Shown: positions 54,440 to 63,869 of the stretch, in pieces | How positions within the stretch are numbered: the first letter of the stretch is position 1 | How the letters are laid out: each line of letters starts with the position of its first letter | Source of the DNA: Kordiimonas lipolytica | GTDB lineage: Bacteria > Pseudomonadota > Alphaproteobacteria > Sphingomonadales > Kordiimonadaceae | Assembly (NCBI RefSeq): GCF_001550065.1 | Contig: NZ_LRUB01000022.1 | Coordinates: 1-64,000, forward strand | DNA length: 64,000 bases | Direction: 5' to 3' | Program-made: the position numbers and the translations under genes | Notes under the pieces: model-generated | What the model was told of the DNA's origin: nothing | Databases searched by the model: none | The model's input: the letters and a program-made list of their open reading frames with translations, nothing else

Positions 54440-55363
54440 ATGGTTCGGGTATCATCATTCGGTCAGCAAGCGCTGCTTATCCGTTCTATTATGGAAAACC
54501 AGCAAAAGGTATTCGAAGGTCAGCGCCAGATTTCCAGCGGCAAGAAGACTGACGAATTCCGAGGGCTGGCAGGTGAGACCAGCACGATCCTGGGGTCACG
54601 CTCCTTCAAGGCACGGATTGAGACCTACCAGCAAACCATCGATACTATTCGAGGGAAGTTGGATGCCAACGACGTGCAGATCGAAGGCATGCTGGGCGCC
54701 ATGGAAAAGCTGAAGGAAACCATTCAGACCACGCTGGCGAACGGCCAGGCTGAAGGATTTTCCGAGATGCTGGACCAGACCTTCAAGTTCGTGACCAATG
54801 CCCTGAATACGAACTTCGATGGCACGTACCTGTTTTCTGGCGCCAAAACCGGGTCAGAGCCTGTGAACGTAGGCACACTCGCGGAGCTTGACGCCCTTGG
54901 CGCAGTAAGTGATGCATTCGATAACGGCAGTGTGTCTTTTGAGGCCCGCATTGCAGATGGCGTGGATATCGAGTTCGGCATTCTGGCGAATGACATGGGT
55001 GAGGGTATTTTTCAGGAAATGCTGGATCTTTATCAGTTCGACCAGGGCGGTAGCGGCCCGCTACAGGGCGAGCTGACAGCAACTCAATTCAGCTTCCTGC
55101 AGGGCCAGTTGCAGTCTCTTGATACGGCGATTGATGATTTGCGTCAGATTCATGTGACCAACGGTCTGTCGTTTGAACGCCTGGAAGTTGTTGATGAGCA
55201 GCATACAGATACGGCTATCTTCCTTGAAAAATTCATTGCCGACATGGAAGACGTGGATATTGCAGAAGCCGTGACCAAGCTGAACAATGATCAGATAGCG
55301 CTTGAGGCGTCTTATCAGTCTATCAGTTCCTTGTCGCAACTGACGCTGCTGCGTTTCCTGTAA
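54440..55363 (+). CDS. flgL: Flagellar hook-associated protein 3
   Basis: The 307-residue flagellin-like junction protein has the N-terminal coiled-coil (QKVFEGQRQISSGKKTDEF) and the C-terminal helix (LNNDQIALEASYQSISSLSQ) shared with flagellins, plus NFDGTYLFSGAKTG typical of FlgL. Same operon as flgK, with AAGGAG at the junction. Confidence 0.93.
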   Translation: MVRVSSFGQQALLIRSIMENQQKVFEGQRQISSGKKTDEFRGLAGETSTILGSRSFKARIETYQQTIDTIRGKLDANDVQIEGMLGAMEKLKETIQTTLANGQAEGFSEMLDQTFKFVTNALNTNFDGTYLFSGAKTGSEPVNVGTLAELDALGAVSDAFDNGSVSFEARIADGVDIEFGILANDMGEGIFQEMLDLYQFDQGGSGPLQGELTATQFSFLQGQLQSLDTAIDDLRQIHVTNGLSFERLEVVDEQHTDTAIFLEKFIADMEDVDIAEAVTKLNNDQIALEASYQSISSLSQLTLLRFL

Positions 55364-55436
55364 ACTCTTTGGCCGATTGTCATTGCATTTGAACCGTTGC
55401 TGGCTAGATTGAGCGACGGAACAAGTGAGGACGAAG

Positions 55437-55937
55437 ATGGCAATCTCAAAAGACCAGTTTAAGCAGGGTATGCGTCGCCTTGGCGGTGCGGTGAATATCG
55501 TGACAGCCGCTGATGGCGGTGTTTGGGCTGGCCTGACGGCAACTGCCGTCACGTCCCTCTCAGCAGAGCCGCCGCGTCTTCTGGTGTGTATTAACCGGCA
55601 GGGCGTCACTTATGACATTGTCTCAAAGGGTCGGACACTTGGTGTCAACGTCCTGGGAACAGCGCACAAAGGCTTGGCCATGCGTTTCGCTGGAATGGAC
55701 GGTGAGGAAGAGACCGAGCGCTTCAGTGGTGGCGACTGGTTCACGGCCAAATCTGGCGCACCTCTGCTCAATGGCGCCCTGGTTTCTTTTGATTGTACGG
55801 TGGAAAGCATCCTTGATGCCGGCAGCCATGCTATTGTCATCGGCAATATCGAGGCTGTGGAAATAGGGGCGAGCGATGTCCTTGACCCTCTCTGCTATCT
55901 GGACGGCAAGTGGGGCACCTTCCAGAACCTTGGCTGA
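55437..55937 (+). CDS. Flavin reductase-like protein
   Basis: The 166-residue protein belongs to the flavin reductase-like (FMN-binding split barrel) family. It has the MRRLGGAVNIVTAA start, GLTATAVTSLSAEPPRLLVCI, and GVNVLGTAHKGLA. Such proteins reduce FMN or FAD for a partner monooxygenase, but no monooxygenase is nearby. ATG 55437 has GAGG 6 nt upstream; GTG 55425 is in frame. Confidence 0.9.
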   Translation: MAISKDQFKQGMRRLGGAVNIVTAADGGVWAGLTATAVTSLSAEPPRLLVCINRQGVTYDIVSKGRTLGVNVLGTAHKGLAMRFAGMDGEEETERFSGGDWFTAKSGAPLLNGALVSFDCTVESILDAGSHAIVIGNIEAVEIGASDVLDPLCYLDGKWGTFQNLG

Positions 55938-56253
55938 TCAGCCTTCCTTTAAGTGATTTGCAAATTTTTTCGAATATCTTGTGCCTGGTCCGGGTATTTG
56001 CAGGATATTTTCGCAACATGTGCGAAAAAAAATCACCTATGCGAATCGCAATATCTTGACTCTGCGAATCAATATGATTCGATATATGGTGTCTGGGGCG
56101 CGATTTGAGCGGCCGCAGGGAAGAGGTCTTTTTCTAAGGTATTGATTCTTCTCTCTGAATCTATATCCTTAACCCGTTAGGGGTGTGTTGCACCTTGAAA
56201 TCATGGGAAGTGCCCGCGTCGTTTTGAGCATTTTGTGGGGGCGGAGGTGCCTG
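55938..56253. promoter_or_regulatory. GANTC-rich control region upstream of the DUF2336 gene
   Basis: This 316-bp gap contains six GANTC sites between 56043 and 56161 (at 56043, 56058, 56066, 56076, 56144 and 56157); chance expectation is about 0.5 in that span. A perfect hairpin ttttcgca-5-tgcgaaaa lies at 56008-56028, and cgaatc-5-gattcg around 56065-56081. GANTC is the CcrM methylation target, and clustered sites mark methylation-dependent (GcrA-type) cell-cycle promoters. Confidence 0.6.
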
Positions 56254-57372
56254 GTGGTAAGTAAAGAGCTGCAAGATTTGTTGTTGCTGGCGAAGACCAA
56301 GTCTTCAGATGCTCGCTCGCGTCTTGTGGAAAACATCACAGACCTGTTTTTGTCCGACGATGGCCGGCTCAGCGAGCATGAACGTGCCCTGATGTCGGAT
56401 ATTCTTGGCAAACTCGTGAGCCAGGTTGAAACGGATATCAGGAAAGAGCTGTCACAGGCATTGGCAGCATCGGGGGTTGATTTGCCGGATATCGTCAAAA
56501 TGCTTGCAAACGACGAAATAGAGATCGCGCGCCCGCTTCTGGAAAAGAGCGCGCTTCTTAAAGATCCAGATCTTATTGAAATTATACGGATGCGGACAGA
56601 CGAACATCGTATCGCCATTGCGATGCGCGAAGACGTGTCTGAAAGCGTCAGCAATGCGCTGGTGGAATATGGCAGCGAAGACGTGGTTGAGACGCTTCTC
56701 AATAACCACGACACGCAGCTTTCGTCCCGCGCGATGGAATATCTTGTGGCTGAGTCCCGTCGGGTAGACCGGTTTCAGGAGCCGCTTTTGCAGCGGTCCG
56801 ATCTACCTGGCGACTTGGCCTACCGCATGTATTGGTGGGTTTCGGCCGCACTCAGGAAACGCATTCTGGAAGATCACCAGGTTGACCCTGTGGTGTTTGA
56901 ACAGGCCGTTCGCCGCGCAGCCAATACCGTGATGGTGGATAAGGACGGCGAGCAGAGTGCCTATGTGCGCGCGCAGCGTCTTGTCCGCCGTATGTCAGAG
57001 AATGGCGAATTGACGATCCAGTTCCTGCAAAATGCCCTCAGGCAACAGCGCGTGGCTGTGTTTGTGGCCGGGTTGGCGGAACTCGCGGGCATCAATTTCC
57101 GTACCGCCTGGCGCATTTTCTCGGACAAGGGCGGCGAAAGCTTTGCCATTCTCGCCAAGGCGGTGGGCGTGGACCGTAACCAGTTTACCAGTATCTACCT
57201 TTTGGTGGTGCAGGCCCGTGAGGGCGGTGGTGTAAAGTCACCAGGAGTATTGAAGGATATTTTGGCGTTGTTCGACGCGACGAGCGAAGAGAATGCCCGT
57301 GGGGCGTTGCAGGTATGGCAGCGCGATAGTGCGTACCAGGAAGCAATAGAAGAATTGGAAAAGGTTGGGTAG
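56254..57372 (+). CDS. DUF2336 protein
   Basis: The 372-residue all-helical protein belongs to the alphaproteobacterial DUF2336 family, which has HEAT-like repeats (DVSESVSNALVEYGSEDVVE, AVGVDRNQFTSIYLLV). No catalytic motif is visible and the function is unknown. The start is GTG 56254 with GGAGG 6 nt upstream; earlier in-frame codons lack such a site. The PAS kinase follows 49 bp later, so they are likely co-transcribed. The promoter region is rich in GANTC. Confidence 0.85.
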   Translation: MVSKELQDLLLLAKTKSSDARSRLVENITDLFLSDDGRLSEHERALMSDILGKLVSQVETDIRKELSQALAASGVDLPDIVKMLANDEIEIARPLLEKSALLKDPDLIEIIRMRTDEHRIAIAMREDVSESVSNALVEYGSEDVVETLLNNHDTQLSSRAMEYLVAESRRVDRFQEPLLQRSDLPGDLAYRMYWWVSAALRKRILEDHQVDPVVFEQAVRRAANTVMVDKDGEQSAYVRAQRLVRRMSENGELTIQFLQNALRQQRVAVFVAGLAELAGINFRTAWRIFSDKGGESFAILAKAVGVDRNQFTSIYLLVVQAREGGGVKSPGVLKDILALFDATSEENARGALQVWQRDSAYQEAIEELEKVG

Positions 57373-57421
57373 TGCCAGCTGATCGGGAGCTCAGCAGGGC
57401 ATATGCTCGGGGAGGACCTCA

Positions 57422-59131
57422 ATGACTTTGGAAAAGCCGATTGACAACAATGTTGTCGACCTTGCGGGGCGTCGTGGGGACGGCGCGGACGCAGCAGAGC
57501 CGGCCTTTGGGGCAAGTGTAAGCCGACAGGCCAGCACGGCGATGCCCGCGAATGAACAGGTTCTGGGGCTTGTGTCGCGCATCCTGGTGGATGAAAGCCT
57601 GCCGTTTTATGTCTGTGCACTTGATGGCACAGTCATTCACTTCAATGATCATTATCAAAACCTTGACCGCGCGCTGGGCGATGTGACGCTGGCACCGGGT
57701 GAGGGCAAATATGCCGGCCGCTATCAGGTGCCCACGCTTAAGCCCGTGATTGAGGATGTTCTGGCAAGCGAAACCACTGTGCGAGCCGAAGAAATTGTTG
57801 CCATCAGCGGGCGGGACCGCGTGTTCCTGGGGCGCCATACGCCTGTCAGGAATGAAAAGGGCGATATCGTTGCTGTCGCGGGAACGTACGAAGATGTAAC
57901 CGTGCAGGTCCGCGGGATCGAGGAAGCCAACAAGACGCAGGCCCGTTTCCAGGATTTTGCACGCGCGAGCTCTGACTGGTTTTTTGAATGTGACGCTGAC
58001 ATGCGTATCCGCTCACTGTCTGAACGCTTCACTGCGATCGTGGGCCAGCCAGCATCGCTGTTTATCGGGTCCAAGTTCGAGCAGTTCGGCCGTCTTGAGG
58101 AAAATCTTGAGAAGCGCATGGACGGCCCGCAGGCTATCCGCATGCGCAAGCCGTTCCGCGAACAGCTTTTTGTCATTACTGAACCTTCGGGTGCTGAGCT
58201 GAAGTTCCACCTGTCAGCGGTGCCGGTGTTCGAGCGCCAGAGTGGTGATTTCCGCGGCTATCGCGGTGTGGGCATGGACGTGACGGCGCGCTACAAGCAG
58301 GCAGCTGAAGCCGAGGGCATTCGCCGCAATCTGGAAAGCCTGCTGCAGGAGCTGACGCGCAAGAATATGGCGCTTGATGAAGCGACAGAACAGGCGACCA
58401 GCGCCCTGAGGGCCAAGAACGAATTCCTGGCAGCCATGAGCCACGAGCTGAGGACGCCCTTGAATGCCATTATCGGTTTCGCTGAGGCATTCGAAAGTGA
58501 GACTTTCGGCAGCCTTGAGCGCGCCTATGTGGATTACGCATCCGATATTCGTAAGTCGGGCCAACACCTGCTGGGGCTGATCAACGATATTCTGGATGTT
58601 GCCGTGATCGAAAGCGGTGGGCTGTCGCTGAATATTGATGAACAGGAGTTGAGCCAGCTGCTGACCAAGGCTGTGCACATGAATATCGATGCGGCCCGCA
58701 ACAAGGGCCTGGATGTGGAAGCCCTTACCGTGTCTTCGGGCCTGTGTGTGAAGGTGGATGACCGCCGCACGACGCAAATTCTGGTCAACCTGCTCTCTAA
58801 CGCCATCAAGTTCACCCCGGAGGGTGGGTCGATCGGGATCGACGTAGTGCCGAATGAGGCAGCGCAGCAAGTTGCTATCACTGTTTGGGATACTGGGATT
58901 GGCATTTCCGAAGAGCATGCCGAGCATGTGTTCGAAAAATTCCATCAGGTAACAGAGCATATTTACAGCCGCACCCAGGAGGGTACAGGCCTTGGGCTGC
59001 ATATCAGCCGGGAGCTGGCCCGCAAGATGGATGGCGATATCACGCTCGAAAGCAAGGTGGGTGAAGGCAGCCGCTTTACGGTGACCTTGCCGCTGTCTGA
59101 CGGGAATGCGGCAGATACTGGTTATATCTAA
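57422..59131 (+). CDS. PAS-domain sensor histidine kinase (soluble)
   Basis: The 569-residue kinase has no membrane segment. Two PAS domains (about 48-160 and 178-300) precede a HisKA domain with H341 in AAMSHELRTPLNAIIGF and a HATPase_c domain with the N-box NLLSNAIKFTP, G1 DTGIGI and G2 GTGLGLHIS. It should phosphorylate an unknown response regulator; none adjoins. The second PAS contains DWFFECD, common in redox or flavin PAS domains, but ligand is not certain. Confidence 0.92.
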   Translation: MTLEKPIDNNVVDLAGRRGDGADAAEPAFGASVSRQASTAMPANEQVLGLVSRILVDESLPFYVCALDGTVIHFNDHYQNLDRALGDVTLAPGEGKYAGRYQVPTLKPVIEDVLASETTVRAEEIVAISGRDRVFLGRHTPVRNEKGDIVAVAGTYEDVTVQVRGIEEANKTQARFQDFARASSDWFFECDADMRIRSLSERFTAIVGQPASLFIGSKFEQFGRLEENLEKRMDGPQAIRMRKPFREQLFVITEPSGAELKFHLSAVPVFERQSGDFRGYRGVGMDVTARYKQAAEAEGIRRNLESLLQELTRKNMALDEATEQATSALRAKNEFLAAMSHELRTPLNAIIGFAEAFESETFGSLERAYVDYASDIRKSGQHLLGLINDILDVAVIESGGLSLNIDEQELSQLLTKAVHMNIDAARNKGLDVEALTVSSGLCVKVDDRRTTQILVNLLSNAIKFTPEGGSIGIDVVPNEAAQQVAITVWDTGIGISEEHAEHVFEKFHQVTEHIYSRTQEGTGLGLHISRELARKMDGDITLESKVGEGSRFTVTLPLSDGNAADTGYI

Positions 59132-59160
59132 GAGATAAAAACCCTGATAAGGGACGGGAG

Positions 59161-59197
59161 ATGGGGCGCAGGCGGATAACCGTCGCGCCCCATTTTT
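59161..59197. terminator. Bidirectional terminator
   Basis: atggggcgc (59161-59169) pairs with gcgccccat (59185-59193), flanked by A-rich sequence on one side and ttttta on the other. It separates the histidine kinase from the convergent S10 peptidase. Confidence 0.8.
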
Positions 59198-59200
59198 ATT

Positions 59201-60709
59201 CTACTCGCCGCGGATAAAGGTGCGGATGTCCTTCACCAGCGCTTCGATTGATGGTTGGTGCACATACATCATGTGGCCAGCCTCATAATAGGTGAACCAG
59301 ACGCGGTCTGTATCTATGCCGTTGGCGTTGAACGTGTTTTCTGACGCGAAGAAAGGCGTTGCCAGGTCATAATAGCCGTTCGCCACCATGGTGCGCAGGT
59401 CCTTGTTTTCACGCATGGCTGTACCAACGTACGGCGCCACATTTGGATAGCCTTCGCTGTAGCCGCGCTTGCGGGGCTCGGCCCAGTGGCGTCCCGGTGT
59501 GCGGGAAAGCACTTCATAGCGGCGCTCGATATCCACGCCCAGGTCGTTTTGCAGATACTGGTAGATGCCAGCCGTATAGGCCGCGTCGATGCCGTATCCT
59601 GATGGGTCATTATCGAACGTATCGCCTGTGCCTTCATAGTCTTCGCCAACAAAACGGCTGTCCAGGCGGCCAACGGTTTTACCTTCATTGCGCAGCAGCT
59701 CCTTCATGAAGCGCATGTTGTTGACGCGCAGGTTGGCGTTCTTCACATACTGTTCACTGAGGCCCGTGTAAGCCGCGACTTTGGCTGCAATAGCACCAAA
59801 CTCTTCATCGCTCAGGCGGTTGCCTTGCAGAAGCGCACTGGCATAGTCGCCCAGCGTGAAGGCGCGCACTTCATCAATGAAGCCCTCAAGTGTGCGACCC
59901 GCTTTGTCCACCTTGCCGTGGTACCAGGCAGTGGCCGCCATCGTAGGCAGGTAGGAAATATACGGCGTGTCGTTGCCTGGCTGGTAGCGCGCGGTCTGGA
60001 AATCCAGGATAGAGGAGATAAACACCACGCCGTTGATGGCAATATCCGACCAGCCGCCCTGAAGCTCGTTCAGGAGCGCGGCTGCGCGGGTGGTGCCATA
60101 GCTTTCGCCCGATAGGTATTTCGGCGAATTCCAGCGCTTGTGTTTCACAAGCCAAAGGCGGATGAATTCAGCGATCGACTGTGCGTCGTTATCGATGCCC
60201 CAGAAATCTTTGCCGTCCCCCTTGCCAATCGCGCGGCTATAGCCAGTGCCAACCGGGTCGATGAACACCATGTCAGCCATGTCGAGGATCGACAGCGGGT
60301 TGTCTTCAAGCCTGTATGGGGCGGCGCCATCGTCCTCTGCGTCAGACGGCAGAACCACACGTTTCGGGCCATAGACCCCTAGGTGCAGCCACAGGCTGGC
60401 AGAGCCAGGACCACCATTAAAAATGAAGAAAACCGGGCGCTCCGCATTGTTTTTCACATCGGTGCGCAGGTAAGACACGGAAAAGATCGACGCGGTGGCC
60501 TCGCCCTTGTCGTTCTTCAGGTGGGTTTCGCCGGCGATGGCCTTGTATTTGACCCTTTCACCGCCGAAAGTGCCCGACTTTTCAACTTCATAGACCTTCG
60601 GCGCCTCGACCGGCGTGCTGGTTTCTTCTTTCTTGTCGGCGGCAAGTGCAGACAGCGTCATGGACGCGGCGAGCAGCAGTCCGACGCAGGATTTGGCGAG
60701 CTTAAGCAT
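59201..60709 (-). CDS. Secreted S10-family serine carboxypeptidase
   Basis: The 502-residue protein has a signal peptide (CVGLLLAASMTLSALA). It carries the S10 triad: Ser in GESYGTTRAA, Asp in GYYDLATPFF, His in YEAGHMMY, with NGGPGSASLWLHLG as oxyanion segment. It should trim C-terminal residues from peptides in the periplasm or outside. An 83-bp gap separates it from the co-directional nadK. Confidence 0.93.
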   Translation of the reverse strand: MLKLAKSCVGLLLAASMTLSALAADKKEETSTPVEAPKVYEVEKSGTFGGERVKYKAIAGETHLKNDKGEATASIFSVSYLRTDVKNNAERPVFFIFNGGPGSASLWLHLGVYGPKRVVLPSDAEDDGAAPYRLEDNPLSILDMADMVFIDPVGTGYSRAIGKGDGKDFWGIDNDAQSIAEFIRLWLVKHKRWNSPKYLSGESYGTTRAAALLNELQGGWSDIAINGVVFISSILDFQTARYQPGNDTPYISYLPTMAATAWYHGKVDKAGRTLEGFIDEVRAFTLGDYASALLQGNRLSDEEFGAIAAKVAAYTGLSEQYVKNANLRVNNMRFMKELLRNEGKTVGRLDSRFVGEDYEGTGDTFDNDPSGYGIDAAYTAGIYQYLQNDLGVDIERRYEVLSRTPGRHWAEPRKRGYSEGYPNVAPYVGTAMRENKDLRTMVANGYYDLATPFFASENTFNANGIDTDRVWFTYYEAGHMMYVHQPSIEALVKDIRTFIRGE

Positions 60710-60792
60710 GGTATACCCCTGATGGTTGACGTTTAAGGCTTGCTAGCCCTTTCGTTTAGTCGTGTCGCCCAGTTCGCGATGAGGCGTGCGCC

Positions 60793-61551
60793 TTAGTAGG
60801 CGAACTGTTCGGTAAAGATCCGTTCCGCCAGCGTATGTTCGCTGTCGAACAGAAGCGTTAGCGATACGTCGCGCGCCTCTTCAATCAATACGTGGCGCAC
60901 ATCCCGCACTTCGTGCATGTCTGCCACAGCCGACACGGGCCGTTTTTGCGGCTGGTTGATCGTCAGCGCCACTGTCACATGGTGCGGCAGCAGGGCACCG
61001 CCCCAGCGGCGTGGCCGGAAGGCGCTAAGTGGCGTCAGGGCCAGAAGGTCTGCGCCCAGTGGGATGATCGGGCCATGGGCAGACAGGTTATAGGCCGTAC
61101 TGCCCGCCGGAGTTGCAACAAGCACGCCGTCGCCAACCAGTTCCGGCAGGCGGACCTTGCCGTCGATTGCCACGCGGATATTCGCGGCCTGCCGGGTTTC
61201 CCGCAGGAGCGACACTTCATTGATGGCCAGATGCTCGACCACTTCGCCGTCGCAGCGCGTGGCGCGCATGCGCAAGGGGTGCAGGGTGAAACTGTCTGCC
61301 TTGGTAATACGTTCCAGAAGGTCGTCATCATTGAATTCATTCATCAAGAACCCGACAGTGCCCTTGTTCATGCCGAAAATCGGGATGTTTTTCCCCATAT
61401 AGGCATGCAAGGTCTGCAGCATGAAGCCGTCGCCGCCAAGCGCGACGATAACGTCTGCGTCGCTTGTGCTGACTGCTTTATAACGGTTCCGTAATATTTG
61501 CGCAGCTTTGCTTGCTTCACCAAACTCGCTGGCAATGATGGCAATCTTCAT
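60793..61551 (-). CDS. nadK: NAD kinase
   Basis: The 252-residue enzyme phosphorylates NAD to NADP. The signature GGDG ([10 protein letters not shown]), NE in AINEVSL and [13 protein letters not shown] are all present. Its length fits the short alphaproteobacterial form. It lies 87 bp after moaA on the same strand. Confidence 0.96.
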   Translation of the reverse strand: MKIAIIASEFGEASKAAQILRNRYKAVSTSDADVIVALGGDGFMLQTLHAYMGKNIPIFGMNKGTVGFLMNEFNDDDLLERITKADSFTLHPLRMRATRCDGEVVEHLAINEVSLLRETRQAANIRVAIDGKVRLPELVGDGVLVATPAGSTAYNLSAHGPIIPLGADLLALTPLSAFRPRRWGGALLPHHVTVALTINQPQKRPVSAVADMHEVRDVRHVLIEEARDVSLTLLFDSEHTLAERIFTEQFAY

Positions 61552-61638
61552 ATGCTTGTTCCCTCTTGGGCGTGAGTATAGGCAAAAATCCGCAGAGGGC
61601 GAGGGGGAATTTTTACGCAGAGATTTTAGGTGCTGGGA

Positions 61639-62667
61639 TCAGCCGCCTGTCTGGCTCATATGGCGGCCGACAGTGCCTGTCATGCGGTCGCCCTCCATGG
61701 CAAAATCATGGCCTTTGGGCTTTTCCAGCATGGCTTTGCCGAGCGCGAGATCAAGCGCAGCGTGTGGCTTGTCCGACCGGAGCGCTGCGCGCAGGTCCAC
61801 ATGGTCATCCTGGCCCAGGCACATATAGATGCGCCCGGTGCAGGTAACCCGCACGCGGTTGCAGCCGTCGCAGAAATTGCCGGTGAGCGGCGTGATCAGG
61901 CCCAAGCGGCTCTGGTGGCCTGCAACCTCAAAATAGCGGGCAGGGCCACCGGTCCGGTGCAGGCTGGGCGTCAACTTCCAGCGATTTTCGAGGGCCGGCA
62001 ACAGCGATGTCAGCGGCAGGTAGCGGTCTTCCCGTGCGTCGTCAATGTCGCCCAAAGGCATGGTCTCAATAAGCGTCAGGTCGAGGCCTTCTTCAAGGCA
62101 CCATGCCATTAGGTCCGGGATTTCAGTGTCATTCAGGCCTTTGAGTGCCACGGTGTTGATCTTGACCTCAAGACCGGCAGCCTTGGCCGCCCGAATGCCC
62201 TCCAGCACCTGCGCAAGCCGGTTGCGGCGGGAGATTTCCTCGAACAGGTCCGGCTTGAGGGTGTCCAGCGATACATTGATGCGCCGGATGCCAGCCTTGT
62301 AAAGATCAGCCGCCATATGCGGCAGTTGCGTGCCATTGGTGGTCAGCGTGACCTCATCCAGCGTGCCGCGCGCCACGTCCTCCCCCAATCGTCCGATAAG
62401 CGTCAGGATGCCTTTCCTTACCAGCGGTTCGCCACCCGTCAGGCGAATGCGGCGGACGCCCCGATCCATAAAGGCTTTGGAGAGGTCGTAAAGTTCCTCA
62501 AGTGTCAGAACATCGGCTTTGGGCAGGAACACCATGTCTTCGGCCATGCAGTAACGGCAGCGCAGGTCGCAGCGGTCAGTCACCGACAAGCGCAGATAGC
62601 TGATCTGCCGCCCGAATGTGTCGGTCAGTGTTTTTGTGCGCGGCATATGGTCATGGCTATCGGGCAT
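61639..62667 (-). CDS. moaA: GTP 3',8-cyclase
   Basis: The 342-residue radical-SAM enzyme makes the first molybdenum cofactor intermediate from GTP. The SAM cluster motif is CDLRCRYC, the C-terminal cluster uses FCDGCNRVR plus the Cys of RVTCTG, and the protein ends in the functionally required Gly-Gly. No other moa gene is nearby. ATG 62667 is used; ATG 62646 is possible and neither has a strong ribosome site. Confidence 0.95.
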   Translation of the reverse strand: MPDSHDHMPRTKTLTDTFGRQISYLRLSVTDRCDLRCRYCMAEDMVFLPKADVLTLEELYDLSKAFMDRGVRRIRLTGGEPLVRKGILTLIGRLGEDVARGTLDEVTLTTNGTQLPHMAADLYKAGIRRINVSLDTLKPDLFEEISRRNRLAQVLEGIRAAKAAGLEVKINTVALKGLNDTEIPDLMAWCLEEGLDLTLIETMPLGDIDDAREDRYLPLTSLLPALENRWKLTPSLHRTGGPARYFEVAGHQSRLGLITPLTGNFCDGCNRVRVTCTGRIYMCLGQDDHVDLRAALRSDKPHAALDLALGKAMLEKPKGHDFAMEGDRMTGTVGRHMSQTGG

Positions 62668-62743
62668 AGCTGCAATGTCGTGCGCAAGGGGCCTGTCGTC
62701 AAGTCATTAGGATGTGATAAGGGCGTTAGAAGGTGGGAGCGGC

Positions 62744-63064
62744 TTAGCTGTCTTCGTCGAAGAAGGAGCCAAGCGCTTCGTCATAGGCTTCATCAAGACG
62801 CTTGAACACGGTGGCATTGGCCCTGAAGGCATGCTCTTCCGCCTTAAGGTCCACCATATTCTGCAGCACATCTGAGTAGCCGGCGCCGGAAGGGCTGGTT
62901 TTTGGCGACGAAAGCGCGGCTGTGTTCTGACTTTGTGCAGCGCCATCGTCGAGGCTGAAGGAGGAGGCTTCGCTGGTCTTCTTCAGGATTTCCGAAGCCA
63001 GGTCGGTCGCCCGGCTTTCAGACTTCATCAGTCCCTGTGCCGCGATGTTCAGCGCTTTGATCAT
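62744..63064 (-). CDS. Mini flagellar-rod-like protein (FlgC/FlgE-type ends)
   Basis: The 106-residue protein looks like the two conserved ends of a flagellar rod or hook protein with the middle removed. The N-terminal helix is MIKALNIAAQGLMKSESRAT and the C-terminal block is VLQNMVDLKAEEHAFRANAT. A low-complexity Ser-rich linker (about 33-62) joins them. FlgC itself is about 135-140 residues. It may be a rod accessory or a decayed paralogue. It stands alone, upstream of moaA. Confidence 0.65.
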   Translation of the reverse strand: MIKALNIAAQGLMKSESRATDLASEILKKTSEASSFSLDDGAAQSQNTAALSSPKTSPSGAGYSDVLQNMVDLKAEEHAFRANATVFKRLDEAYDEALGSFFDEDS

Positions 63065-63197
63065 GAAATCGTGATACCTCGTTCAAACCTGCTGTCACTA
63101 TACACTTACGGCTATGAATTGGCAGTAAACAATTAGATACAATTGTAGTCACCGCTGACCGCGCTATGTTGTTGGTTGAAAAAGAGTGGAGGCTATT

Positions 63198-63833
63198 GTG
63201 GAACTTGATCTTGTCATCGATGTGGTGTGCCCTTGGTGCTTTGTTGGCAAACGCCAGTTGGACAAGGCGCTGGAGATGCGCCCCGGCAGCATTTCGGGTG
63301 TGCGCTACCGGCCATACCAGCTTGCGCCCGACACGCCAGCTGAAGGCGTGGACCGCAAAAGCTATTACCGGAAAAAGTTCGGCGACGGGCCTGAGCTCAG
63401 TGCCATGCGCGAGCACCTGAGGGCGCAGGGTGAGAGCCTGGGCATCAGTTTCGATTTCGATAGCGACTGCACCATTGCCAACAGCCTCGATGCCCACCGG
63501 CTGATCCGCTGGGCCATGAGCTCTGGAAAGCAGGCCGAAGTGGCAGATGCCGTGATGAAGGCTTATTTCGAGGACTGCGCCTTCATTGGCGATCATGCGC
63601 TGCTAGCTGATATCGCGGCACAGGCGGGGATGGACCGTGACCTGGTGGCGGAGCTGCTGGCATCTGATCAGGACAAGGACTTGATAAGGGCGGAGGTCGC
63701 CCACGCCCAGCAGGCGGGCATCCGCGGTGTGCCCATGTATATCTTTGACAGCAAATATGCCGTCTCCGGCGCGCAGGGGCCGGAGGCTCTTGTACAGGTG
63801 ATTGACAAGTTGGCTGAGCAACAATCTGCCTGA
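63198..63833 (+). CDS. FrnE-type DsbA-family oxidoreductase
   Basis: The 211-residue protein has a thioredoxin fold with the redox motif CPWC in VVCPWCFVGK, a helical insert, and the cis-Pro loop GIRGVPMYIFDSKYAVSGAQ. It matches the FrnE/2-hydroxychromene-isomerase-like DsbA group, which is cytoplasmic (no signal peptide) and linked to oxidative-stress protection. The start is GTG 63198 with GGAGG 5 nt upstream; GTG 63186 is in frame. Confidence 0.92.
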   Translation: MELDLVIDVVCPWCFVGKRQLDKALEMRPGSISGVRYRPYQLAPDTPAEGVDRKSYYRKKFGDGPELSAMREHLRAQGESLGISFDFDSDCTIANSLDAHRLIRWAMSSGKQAEVADAVMKAYFEDCAFIGDHALLADIAAQAGMDRDLVAELLASDQDKDLIRAEVAHAQQAGIRGVPMYIFDSKYAVSGAQGPEALVQVIDKLAEQQSA

Positions 63834-63840
63834 ATGAAAA

Positions 63841-63869
63841 CAGGCAGCCTTTCTGGAAAAGACTGCCTG
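63841..63869 (+). terminator. Stem-loop after the FrnE-type gene
   Basis: caggcag (63841-63847) pairs with ctgcctg (63863-63869), with inner cttt/aaag pairing. No T run follows; probably a weak terminator. Confidence 0.55.
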
